DNA of 64,000 bases, from positions 7,326,501-7,390,500 of the forward strand of contig NZ_CP023690.1 of NCBI RefSeq assembly GCF_008704795.1, written 5' to 3'. The position numbers and the translations under genes are program-made. The notes under the pieces are model-generated. The model was not told where the DNA came from. It worked only from the letters and a program-made list of their open reading frames with translations, and did no database searches. This document shows positions 18,779-26,572 of the stretch, piece after piece. Every line of letters starts with the position of its first letter. The first letter of the stretch is position 1. This DNA comes from Streptomyces spectabilis. Its GTDB lineage: Bacteria; Actinomycetota; Actinomycetes; Streptomycetales; Streptomycetaceae.

Positions 18779-19918
18779 TTGTCTTCGTCTTCTTCCGACT
18801 TCTCCTCCTCGTCCTCTTCCGCCCCGTCGGCCGTCGGCGCCCACGCGCTCGCCGCGTACGGCTGGGACGAGGACTGGGAGGCCGCCTTCGCCCCGTACGC
18901 GGAGCGCGGGCTGCTGCCCGGCCGGGTGATCCGGGTCGACCGGGGCAGCTGCGACCTGGTCGTCACCGAGGAAGGTGTCATCCGGGCCGACACCACCTAC
19001 GTCACGCCGCACGACCCGCTGCGGGTCATCTGCACCGGGGACTGGGCGGCCGTGGACGCGCCCGGCGGCGACCCGCGGTACGTGCGCGACTATCTGCCGC
19101 GGCGCACCTCGTTCGTGCGGTCCACCTCCTCCAAGCGGTCCGAGGGGCAGATCCTCGCCGCCAACGTCGACCACGCGGTCATCGCCGTGTCCCTGGCGGC
19201 CGAGCTCGACCTCGGGCGCGTCGAGCGGTTCCTCGCGCTCGGCTGGGAGTCAGGGGCGCAGCCCGTCGTCGTGCTCACCAAGGCCGACCTCGTGCCCGAC
19301 GCCGCGTCGCTCGGCCACCTCGTGCAGGACGTGGAGACCGCCGCGCCCGGCGTGCCGGTGCTGCCCGTCAGCGCGGCGCGGGGGGACGGCGTCGACGTGC
19401 TCGCCGCCGTGGTCTCCGGCGGCACCTCCGTCCTGCTCGGGCAGTCGGGCGCGGGCAAGTCCACCCTCGCCAACGCGCTCGCGGGCGCCGACGTCATGGA
19501 CGTGCGGGCCGTCCGCGATGTCGACGGCAAGGGACGGCACACCACCACCACCCGCAACCTCATCCCGCTGCCCGGCGGCGGTGTCCTCATCGACACGCCG
19601 GGGCTGCGCGGCGTCGGCCTGTGGGACGCCGGGAGCGGCGTCGGGCAGGTCTTCGCCGAGATCGAGGAACTGGCCGGGGGCTGCCGCTTCCAGGACTGCG
19701 CACACGTCGCGGAGCCCGGTTGCGCGGTGCTCGCCGCCCTGGAGGACGGCACGCTGCACGAGCGGCGCCTCGACAGCTACCGGAAGCTGCTGCGCGAGAA
19801 CCAGCGGATCGTCGCGAAGACGGACGCGCGGGTGCGGGCGGAGATGCGGCGCGAGTGGCGGCGGCGGGGGGCCGAGGGCAAGGCCGCGATGGAGGCCAAG
19901 CGGGGGCGGCTCCGGTAG
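18779..19918 (+). CDS. rsgA: RsgA-like circularly permuted GTPase
   Basis: Ribosome small-subunit-dependent GTPase homologue, 379 residues. The order of G motifs is permuted as in RsgA/YjeQ: G4 TKADLV (about residue 168), then P-loop GQSGAGKSTLANAL (about 220), then G3 DTPGLRG. A C-terminal zinc finger with CRFQDCAH and GCAV follows. The N-terminal OB-like domain begins after a Ser-rich tail of about 18 residues. Known members act in late 30S maturation. TTG 18779 follows GAAGGG by 8 nt. It is preceded by a candidate leader peptide and hairpins, so translational control is possible. The Ada/AlkA gene follows on the same strand. Confidence 0.9.
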   Translation: MSSSSSDFSSSSSSAPSAVGAHALAAYGWDEDWEAAFAPYAERGLLPGRVIRVDRGSCDLVVTEEGVIRADTTYVTPHDPLRVICTGDWAAVDAPGGDPRYVRDYLPRRTSFVRSTSSKRSEGQILAANVDHAVIAVSLAAELDLGRVERFLALGWESGAQPVVVLTKADLVPDAASLGHLVQDVETAAPGVPVLPVSAARGDGVDVLAAVVSGGTSVLLGQSGAGKSTLANALAGADVMDVRAVRDVDGKGRHTTTTRNLIPLPGGGVLIDTPGLRGVGLWDAGSGVGQVFAEIEELAGGCRFQDCAHVAEPGCAVLAALEDGTLHERRLDSYRKLLRENQRIVAKTDARVRAEMRREWRRRGAEGKAAMEAKRGRLR

Positions 19919-20097
19919 CGCCTCCGTTTCGGGCTCGGGGGTACCCCCCCGGCTGCCCCGGGACCGGCCCCGGTCGTGCGGTGGCTCGGCGCCCGGGGCT
20001 GTGCCCACCCGTTCCGCCCTGCGGGACGATTGCCCACAGCGGACTACGTGTCCGATTTCCGCTAGCCGGTGTCCGGGGCGCCGCTCACACTGGACGT

Positions 20098-21489
20098 GTG
20101 AACGATCTCGACACCAGGTACGAAGCCGTCCGCAGTCGCGATGCCCGGTTCGACGGGGAGTTCTTCTTCGCCGTGTCCACGACCGGGATCTACTGTCGGC
20201 CGAGCTGTCCCGCCGTGACGCCCAAGCGGCAGAACGTGAAGTTCTATCCGACGGCCGCCGCCGCGCAGAGCCAGGGTTTCCGGGCCTGTCGGCGGTGCCG
20301 CCCGGACGCCGTGCCGGGGTCCGCGGAGTGGAACGTACGCGCGGACGTCGTGGGCCGCGCCATGCGGATGATCGGCGACGGGGTCGTGGACCGCGAGGGC
20401 GTGGGCGGGCTCGCGGTGCGGCTCGGGTACAGCGCCCGGCAGGTGCAGCGCCAGCTCACCGCCGAGGTGGGCGCGGGCCCCGTCGCGCTCGCCCGGGCAC
20501 AGCGCGCGCACACCGCGCGCGTGCTGCTCCAGACCACCGACCTGCCGGTCACGGAGATCGCGTTCGCGGCGGGCTTCGCGAGCGTGCGGCAGTTCAACGA
20601 CACCATCCGCGCCGTGTACGCGCTGACGCCGACCGCCCTGCGCGCCGCCGCGCCCAAGCGGGGCGGCGGCCGGGCCACGCCCGCCGCGGGCATCCCGCTG
20701 CGGCTCGCCTACCGCGGGCCCTACCAGACCGTCGCCGCCTTCGACCTGCTGGCCGACGAGGCGCTGCCCGGCGTGGAGGACATGCGCGGCGAGCGCGGCA
20801 CCCGCACCTACCGGCGCACGCTGCGCCTCCCGCACGCCTCGGGCATCGTGGCCGTCGAGGAGCGCGACCCGCGCAGGCGCGGCGACGCCGGGCAGGGCGG
20901 CTGGCTCGAAGCCCGGCTGCACCTGACGGACCTGCGGGACCTGACCACGGCCGTGCAGCGGCTGCGCGGTCTGTTCGACCTGGACGCCGACCCGTACGCC
21001 GTCGACGACCGGCTCGGCGCGCACGCCCGCCTCGCGCCGTTGGTGCGGGCCCGGCCGGGGCTGCGGTCGCCGGGCGCAGCGGACCCCGAGGAGTTCGCGA
21101 TCCGCGCGGCCGTGGGCCCGGAGGCCGCCGCGCGGATCGTCGCGGAGCACGGCACGCCGCTGGCGTCCCCGTGCGGCGCGCTCACGCACGTCTTCCCCGA
21201 GCCCGCGGCCCTGGCCGACCGCCTTCCGCTCGCGGCCGCGCTCGCCGAGGGCGTCGTACGCCTGGACGCGGGCGTGGACCGCGACGACGCCGAGCGGCGG
21301 CTGCTCGCCGTGGACGGCGTGGACGCGACGGCGGCCGCCGTCATCCGCATGCGGGCGCTGGGTGACCCGGACGTGGCCCTGCCGGGGGAGCGGGTGGACG
21401 ACGCGTGGCGGCCCTGGCGGTCGTACGCGGTGCGGCACTTGCGCGCGCAGGCGCGTACGGAGCCGTCAGGGCCGTCGGTCACCGGCTGA
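20098..21489 (+). CDS. Ada-type alkylation sensor fused to AlkA-like domain (glycosylase core eroded)
   Basis: A 463-residue protein. Residues 1-75 are the Ada metal-binding domain with all four cysteines (C33, C37, C64, C67: IYCRPSC and ACRRC). Residues 85-180 are an AraC-type HTH. Residues 195-280 are an AlkA N-terminal domain (LAYRGPYQTVAAFDLLADEALPGVE). The C-terminal HhH-GPD region is abnormal. The hairpin GIGxWTA reads GVDATAA, the catalytic Asp of LPDD is LPGE (about 428-431), and about 18 residues that normally follow are absent before WRPWRSYA. It probably still senses methylphosphotriesters and binds DNA, but glycosylase activity is doubtful. No methyltransferase gene is adjacent. 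Confidence 0.85.
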   Translation: MNDLDTRYEAVRSRDARFDGEFFFAVSTTGIYCRPSCPAVTPKRQNVKFYPTAAAAQSQGFRACRRCRPDAVPGSAEWNVRADVVGRAMRMIGDGVVDREGVGGLAVRLGYSARQVQRQLTAEVGAGPVALARAQRAHTARVLLQTTDLPVTEIAFAAGFASVRQFNDTIRAVYALTPTALRAAAPKRGGGRATPAAGIPLRLAYRGPYQTVAAFDLLADEALPGVEDMRGERGTRTYRRTLRLPHASGIVAVEERDPRRRGDAGQGGWLEARLHLTDLRDLTTAVQRLRGLFDLDADPYAVDDRLGAHARLAPLVRARPGLRSPGAADPEEFAIRAAVGPEAAARIVAEHGTPLASPCGALTHVFPEPAALADRLPLAAALAEGVVRLDAGVDRDDAERRLLAVDGVDATAAAVIRMRALGDPDVALPGERVDDAWRPWRSYAVRHLRAQARTEPSGPSVTG

Positions 21490-23572
21490 GTCCCGCGGGA
21501 CGCCGGGCGCGGCGCAGCGCGTACCAGCCCGACGCGACGAGGGCCGCCGCGAGGGCCGCGGCCGATGCCACCGTCACGCCGGTGGAGGCGAGGCTGCCGC
21601 CGGTGGGGGAGGTGGTGTCGGACCCGCCGCCCACCGAGCCGCCGCCGGGCCCGCCGCCACTGCCGCCCCCGGACCCGCCGGTGGTCCCGGAGCCGGATCC
21701 GCCCGCCGAGCCGTCGCCGGGGTCGTCGCCCCCGCCGCCGGTGTCGCCTCCTTCGCCTCCGTCGTCCCCGTCGCCTCCGTCGTCCGCGAACGTCACCGGT
21801 ACCCGTACGTCCTGCGACCGGTCGCCCGGACGCGTGTGGTCGGCGCGGGTGGCGAGCACGCACCGCGTCGTGAGGCAGTCGGTGTACGCGTCCTTCGCGT
21901 CGAGGGTCAGGCCGACCTCGAAGGAGCCGTTCTCGCCGTAGGGCGTGGCGAGGTCGCCGCCGTGCGGCGGCGGGTCGTCGGAGATCCACGCCGAGGACTT
22001 GGCGCCGCCGGTGGTGGCCGCCCCGCCCACGCAGGGCGTCGGCGTCCTGCCGGGGCCGTTGTCGACGCAGAGGGCGACGTAGATGCCCTTCTTGCGGTCG
22101 TAGCCGGTGCCGGTGACCGTCACCTTCTGGTCGTGCGGCGCGAGGCCGCGCACCGGGGTGACCGTGAGCCTCTGGCCGTCGGGGCCGGTGGCGGAGCCCT
22201 CGTCGCCCGGTCGCGCGCCCTCGACCGTCAGGGTCGCGGGCTCGGTGTGCGCGGTGCCCGCGTCGTTGCCGAACTCGGCGCGGAAGAGGTGACCGTCCTG
22301 GGCGGTGCGGGCCGTGAAGGTGTACGAGGCGGTGGTCGCGCCCTCGACGGCGCGCCAGGAGCGGCCGCCGTCCGTGCTGCGCTGCCAGCGCGCGACCGGC
22401 TCGGGGGAGCCCTCGGCGCGGGCCTCTAGCGTGACCTCGGCGCCGTCCTTCGCCGTGACGTCCTCGGGCGACTCGGTGACGCGCGGTGGCGTCGCGCGGA
22501 CGATCCGGGTGACGCGGCCCTGGGCGGGGCTGGTGACGAAGACCTCGGCGCCGCCCGGCGCCACCGCGACGGCTGCGGCGCCCAGTTGGGCGACGTTGCC
22601 GTGCAGCGGCACCGGCTTCGCGGCGGGCTTCAGGGTGCCGGTGTCGAGGACCGTCAGGGCGCCTTGCCCGTCGTACCCGGGCGCGTCCGGGTCGCCGACG
22701 TCCTGCCAGGCGACGTACGCGCGGCCGCCGTCGAAGGCCACGTCCCGGGCGAGGTCGGTGCCGGTGAGGGTGGTGCGCGCGGTGCCGTCCGCGCCGAACA
22801 CCATGATCTTGTCCTGGCGGCCCACCCACACCGCGCCCGTGTCCGGATCGACAGCGGTGAAGCCCTCCGCCCCCTCGGCGACGGGGAGTTCGACGGTCCT
22901 GGTCACCGTGAAGGAGTCGGTGTCGACGCGGTACAGGCGGTTGTTCGCGAGGTCGGCCGACCACACCGCCTCGCGGCGCGCGTCGACGGCGAACTGCCCG
23001 CCGCCCGCGAGGGTCACCGTCCGCGCGGCCGCGCCGGTGGCCGTGTCGACCTCCGCGAGGTCCGTGCCCTGGGCGACCAGCGTCGTACCGGCGGCGACGC
23101 CCGGTCCGACGTCCGTCACCTTGGCGCCCGGCAGCCAGACGCCCTTCGCCTCCGGGTCGCCGCCCCTGGCCGTGCCGAGGCCCTTGAGCGGGTAGTGGAA
23201 GACGACGCCGTCGCCGGGCAGCGGCCCCGCGATGCGGCGCACGGCCGCCTCGCGGGGCGCGCCCGTGGAGCCGGGCGCCTTGGCGGTGTGGCCGCGTACG
23301 GTGCCGTCGGCGCGGTCCAGGACGTACAGGCCCATCTCGTTGACGTCCGCTGTGCCCGCGTCGTCGTCGGAGCCGACGTAGAGCTTGCCGGACTCGGGGT
23401 GGACCAGGACGTCGAGGGGTCTGCCCGCCGTGGCGAAGTCGGCGGCGCGGTGGTAACCGAGCCCGCCCGCCGGGGAGTTCGCTCCGTCGGCGGCCGGCGC
23501 GAACCCCGCGAAGGGCACCGCGAGCGCGGCGAGGGTCGCCGCCGCCGCGGTCAGGGGAAGGTGGCGTCTCAT
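21479..23572 (-). CDS. Iron-regulated, sortase-anchored surface protein (beta-propeller, Ig-like and neocarzinostatin-like domains)
   Basis: A 697-residue exported protein. It has a signal peptide (1 to about 30), a YncE-like beta-propeller region (about 35-390, with repeats such as LYRVDTDSFTVTRTVELP), an Ig-like domain (about 395-480, DGAEVTLEARAEGSPEPVARWQRS) and a domain at about 495-605 with two disulfide-type cysteine pairs. This last domain resembles the smaller protein encoded upstream. A Gly/Ser linker, the sortase motif LASTG, a membrane segment and RRARR follow. It is cotranscribed (17 nt gap) with that protein behind an iron box. Its 3' end overlaps the convergent Ada/AlkA gene by 11 nt. 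A role in surface iron or heme handling is inference from the box. Confidence 0.82.
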   Translation of the reverse strand: MRRHLPLTAAAATLAALAVPFAGFAPAADGANSPAGGLGYHRAADFATAGRPLDVLVHPESGKLYVGSDDDAGTADVNEMGLYVLDRADGTVRGHTAKAPGSTGAPREAAVRRIAGPLPGDGVVFHYPLKGLGTARGGDPEAKGVWLPGAKVTDVGPGVAAGTTLVAQGTDLAEVDTATGAAARTVTLAGGGQFAVDARREAVWSADLANNRLYRVDTDSFTVTRTVELPVAEGAEGFTAVDPDTGAVWVGRQDKIMVFGADGTARTTLTGTDLARDVAFDGGRAYVAWQDVGDPDAPGYDGQGALTVLDTGTLKPAAKPVPLHGNVAQLGAAAVAVAPGGAEVFVTSPAQGRVTRIVRATPPRVTESPEDVTAKDGAEVTLEARAEGSPEPVARWQRSTDGGRSWRAVEGATTASYTFTARTAQDGHLFRAEFGNDAGTAHTEPATLTVEGARPGDEGSATGPDGQRLTVTPVRGLAPHDQKVTVTGTGYDRKKGIYVALCVDNGPGRTPTPCVGGAATTGGAKSSAWISDDPPPHGGDLATPYGENGSFEVGLTLDAKDAYTDCLTTRCVLATRADHTRPGDRSQDVRVPVTFADDGGDGDDGGEGGDTGGGGDDPGDGSAGGSGSGTTGGSGGGSGGGPGGGSVGGGSDTTSPTGGSLASTGVTVASAAALAAALVASGWYALRRARRPAGLSR

Positions 23573-23589
23573 GGCGGCGGCGGTCCCGC

Positions 23590-24123
23590 CTACTGGAAGG
23601 TGACCGGGATGTGTACGTCGTACTTGCGGTCGCCGGAGTCGAAGTGGTCGGCGCGCGTCACGATGGCGCACTCCACCGTCTCGCCGCAGACTTTGCCGCC
23701 GCCGAGGTCGGCCTTCACGTGGATCTTCACCGAGAAGCTGCCGTTCGCGCCGAAGCGGGAGCTGTTGGGCACGGTGCCGCCGCCGGTGTTGGACACCCAG
23801 TGCGAGGCGCCGGTGGTGCCGGACTGGTCCTGGCCGCCGAGGCACGGGGTCGGCTTGTTGGCGCCGGGCGCGCCGTCGACGGCGCACAGGCCGACGTAGA
23901 CGCCCTGCCCGGTGTTGTAACCGGTGCCGGACACGGTGACGTTGGCGCCCCCGGCCGCCGCCGAGTTCGGTCCCGTCAGGGCGAGCTGGTATGTCTTGCC
24001 GCCGTCGGTGATCGTTCTTTTCGCGGTGACGTCGGCGGCGGACGCCGAACTCGCGAGGGCGACGGTGAGCGCGGCCGCCATGAGCGGGGCGGCGGGCAGG
24101 AGGGCACGGGTACGCGTACGCAT
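23590..24123 (-). CDS. Secreted iron-regulated protein with neocarzinostatin-like fold
   Basis: A 177-residue secreted protein. The signal peptide is MRTRTRALLPAAPLMAAALT followed by a cleavage site near ASSASA-ADV. The mature part is a single Ig-like beta-sandwich with VTVSGTGYNTGQGVYVGLC and VCGETVECAIVTRADH. Four cysteines are placed as in neocarzinostatin-type domains. The same domain occurs in the downstream anchored protein, whose residues RADH..PGDRSQDVRVPVTF match RADHFDSGDRKYDVHIPVTF here. ATG 24123 is preferred to a GTG four codons earlier that overlaps the ribosome site. It is first gene behind the iron box at 24173. Confidence 0.82.
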   Translation of the reverse strand: MRTRTRALLPAAPLMAAALTVALASSASAADVTAKRTITDGGKTYQLALTGPNSAAAGGANVTVSGTGYNTGQGVYVGLCAVDGAPGANKPTPCLGGQDQSGTTGASHWVSNTGGGTVPNSSRFGANGSFSVKIHVKADLGGGKVCGETVECAIVTRADHFDSGDRKYDVHIPVTFQ

Positions 24124-24172
24124 GGGTGCGGGCACCTTTCTGGGCCGAGCGACACCCCGGAGGGCTCGCTAG

Positions 24173-24191
24173 TTAGGTAAGGCATACCTAA
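24173..24191. promoter_or_regulatory. DmdR/DtxR-type iron box
   Basis: TTAGGTAAGGCATACCTAA, a 19-bp interrupted palindrome close to the actinobacterial iron-box consensus TTAGGTTAGGCTAACCTAA. It lies 50 nt upstream of the secreted-protein operon reading left, so that operon should be repressed when iron is plentiful. The gene to its right also reads left, so the box does not face it. Confidence 0.85.
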
Positions 24192-24275
24192 GCTTGCTCG
24201 CTCTCCGGTGTCAACGCCGCCCCCGCGCTCCCTCGTGCCCCAACTGCGCCGCGCCTTACGCCCGCTGGCCCGCCG

Positions 24276-24653
24276 TCACCCCGCGTCCTCCTCCAGGCCC
24301 CAGCTGTGGATGCGCCGCGGATGGATGCGGATCAGCTCCTCGCTCAGGTGCGGGCCCAGCTCGTGCGGCCCGGTGAGCAGCTCCGCGTCGCCGCGGACGT
24401 CCACGCCCCGCACCTTCCACGGCCGCTCGCTCACGATGTCGTCCACGACCAGCGCCACTTTCGGATTCGCCTGGAGGTTGCGCCACTTCTTGGTCGTGCC
24501 CATCGCGTAGCCGCCGATGAGGATCGTGCCGTCGTCCTGTGGGAAGAAGCCGACGGGGTTGGCCTGCGGCTGCCCGTTCGGGTCGACGGTGGCGAGCCTG
24601 CCCAGACGCCGGGACTTCAGATACGCGCGCTCGGCCGCGCTGAATTCGGTCAT
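24276..24653 (-). CDS. PPOX-class F420-dependent oxidoreductase
   Basis: A 125-residue split-barrel flavin/F420-binding protein. The family signature is LKSRRLGRLATVDPNGQPQ near the N-terminus, then NPVGFFPQDDGTILIGGYAMGTTKKWRNLQANPKVALVVDD. The end IHPRRIHSWGLE is characteristic of the streptomycete subgroup. Members reduce or bind small molecules with F420H2 or FMN, but the substrate is unknown. ATG 24653 is chosen over a longer frame because the family begins MxxFSAAERAYL. No strong ribosome site is seen. Confidence 0.9.
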   Translation of the reverse strand: MTEFSAAERAYLKSRRLGRLATVDPNGQPQANPVGFFPQDDGTILIGGYAMGTTKKWRNLQANPKVALVVDDIVSERPWKVRGVDVRGDAELLTGPHELGPHLSEELIRIHPRRIHSWGLEEDAG

Positions 24654-24759
24654 GGGGTGAGGCTGGCACGCGGACCTCGTGCGCGCACCGGTGCGCGGTC
24701 CCACGTCACGGGCGGCATAGGCGTCATGGGCCCGGGGCCCTCCGGAGGCGGCCGGGCGC

Positions 24760-25245
24760 TCATCCCCTGGCGAGCACCGCGCCCACCCACGCGCCCACGA
24801 TCAGCAGACACGCGTACAGCTCCACGAACACGCTCCAGCCGCCCGCCCGCAGGGCCGACCGCACCGCCGTCACGGCCTCGCCGCGCCCACCGAGCCGCAG
24901 CCGCTCCGCCAGATACATCCCGCCCACGAACCCGGGCGCCGCGCCGAGCACCGGGAGGAGGCAGAACCCGAGCAGCGCCCCGGCCCCCGCGTACGCGGCC
25001 AGGCGGTGGCTCGCCCCCGACTCCCGAAGGCGCCGGGGCGGCAGCTGCCAGCGCACCGCCCGGGACAGCAGGAGCACCAGGGTCGCGCCCACCAGGACCC
25101 CCCAGGCCAGGCCGTGCGGGTCCTGGAGCGCCCACCACAGCACCCCGGCCCACACCAGCCACGAGCCGGGTACGCCGGGCACAAGGACTCCGCAGAGGCC
25201 GAGCAGCATCACCACCCCGACCAGTGCGAGTTCCCACGCTCCCAT
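24760..25245 (-). CDS. DUF456 family membrane protein
   Basis: A 161-residue integral membrane protein with four to five hydrophobic segments. It opens WELALVGVVMLLGLCGVLVPGVPGSWLVWAG, the DUF456 signature, and has a Gly-rich GAAPGFVGGMYLAERLR turn in the middle. Function is unknown for the family. It is a single gene, reading left, with no clear partner. Confidence 0.9.
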   Translation of the reverse strand: MGAWELALVGVVMLLGLCGVLVPGVPGSWLVWAGVLWWALQDPHGLAWGVLVGATLVLLLSRAVRWQLPPRRLRESGASHRLAAYAGAGALLGFCLLPVLGAAPGFVGGMYLAERLRLGGRGEAVTAVRSALRAGGWSVFVELYACLLIVGAWVGAVLARG

Positions 25246-25320
25246 CTGCCCAGGGTGCAGGAGCGGGTGCGAAACCGCAGGTCGCGTTAGTCCCCGCGCC
25301 TCCGCGCCCGGGCCGGTCGG

Positions 25321-26328
25321 CTAGCCGCGGGCCGGTCGCGGGGCGCCCGCCTCGCGGGCCACCCAGCCCCGTTCGTACGCGTGCCAGCCCAGCTGGAGCC
25401 GGGTCGTCACGCCTGTCAGCTCCATCAGCCGCTTGACCCGGCGCTGCACCGTGCGCAGGCCGAGGTCGAGCTGTTTCGCCACGCTCGCGTCCGTCATCCC
25501 GGCGAGCAGCAGCGACAGGACCTCCAGGTCCGTGCCGTCGGGCCCGTCCGCGGCCTCGCGCACCGCGCCGCCCTCGCCGAGCCGCAGCGGCAGCGCGCCC
25601 CGCCACACCGCCTCGAACAGGCCCGTGAGGGACTCCAGGAGCCCGCTCGCGTGCACCACGAGCGCCGCGGGCTCCGCCGTCCGCGAGGTCAGCGGCACCA
25701 TCGCGAGCGAGCCGTCCGCGATCACCAGCTTCGTCGGTACGCGGTCCACGACCCGCACCCGCTCCGCCCGGCCCATCGCCTCCGCTATCTCGGTCAGGCC
25801 CGTCGGCGCGGCCAGCACCGAGCGCTCCACCACCACGCGGTAGGCGACGCCCCGGCTCGCCGCCTGCTCCTCCGCGTCGTTCTCCATGCCGGTCACCGCG
25901 ACCGGCCTGCCCGTCACCAGGGCGCACACCTCGCGGCTCGCGCCGAGCTGGAGCTGGAGGAAGCGCTGGGATACGGCGGCCGCGCCCGTCACCACCTCGA
26001 CCAGGTCGTGCACGGTGGGCTCGGCCGCCCCGCCCCGGAACTCCTCGGCGAGCAGCGTCGCCGCCAGCTCCGCCTGCTCCAGCTCGTGCCGCCGCTGGGT
26101 GAGCAGCGCGCCCAGGGCCACGCCGGGCGGCGCCGCCACCCAGCGCCCGGCCCGGCCCGACGCCTGCGCGGCGAGGCCGTGCCGTTCGAGCCGGCGCAGC
26201 GCCCGCTCCGTGTCCGGCTCGGCGAGCGTGAGGCGGCGCGCCAGGTCCGGCACGTCGGCTGCCCCGACCGACACCAGGGCGCGGTACGCCGCCTCGTGCG
26301 TCTCGTCCAGACCAATAGCGGCCAGCAT
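25321..26328 (-). CDS. TrmB-like / LuxR-type HTH regulator
   Basis: A 335-residue regulator. Residues 1-65 form a TrmB-like winged helix (GLDETHEAAYRALVSVGAADVPDLARRLTL). The centre is an effector region with no receiver or ATPase signature. The C-terminus is a LuxR-type HTH (LEVLSLLLAGMTDASVAKQLDLGLRTVQRRVKRLM). ATG 26328 follows GGGAGGGAG by 7 nt. Streptomycetes have many such two-HTH regulators of unknown target. It is divergent from the PP2C-like gene with a 244-nt gap that contains an inverted repeat. Confidence 0.88.
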   Translation of the reverse strand: MLAAIGLDETHEAAYRALVSVGAADVPDLARRLTLAEPDTERALRRLERHGLAAQASGRAGRWVAAPPGVALGALLTQRRHELEQAELAATLLAEEFRGGAAEPTVHDLVEVVTGAAAVSQRFLQLQLGASREVCALVTGRPVAVTGMENDAEEQAASRGVAYRVVVERSVLAAPTGLTEIAEAMGRAERVRVVDRVPTKLVIADGSLAMVPLTSRTAEPAALVVHASGLLESLTGLFEAVWRGALPLRLGEGGAVREAADGPDGTDLEVLSLLLAGMTDASVAKQLDLGLRTVQRRVKRLMELTGVTTRLQLGWHAYERGWVAREAGAPRPARG

Positions 26329-26369
26329 GCGGCGGCTCCCTCCCCGATCACTCCGGCGCGTTCCTGCTG

Positions 26370-26389
26370 TTCCGCCCTGGCTGGCGGAA
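26370..26389. promoter_or_regulatory. Inverted repeat TTCCGCC-N6-GGCGGAA
   Basis: Perfect 7-bp arms with a 6-nt spacer, 42 nt upstream of the LuxR-type regulator, in the divergent promoter region shared with the PP2C-like gene. It may be an operator for that regulator. The evidence is symmetry and position only. Confidence 0.4.
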
Positions 26390-26572
26390 ACCGGCCACGG
26401 CGTAAACCCGCCGCGAACATCATCACCGCACCACCTGCCGGTCTGCCAGGGTGGCCTCCTCGCCGGGCGGTCCTCCCGTGGGGGGTGGGCCCGCCCGGCA
26501 CCTCGCGCCACCCCCGGCTGGAATTTCCGGATGCACCGTTTTCGTACGGCCTGTGCGGTGGACAATAGGGGC

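Noticed and set aside
19931..19960. GGGGGTACCCCC palindrome after rsgA as a terminator
   Set aside because: The 2-nt loop is too small for a stable hairpin in this form, and the next gene is on the same strand.
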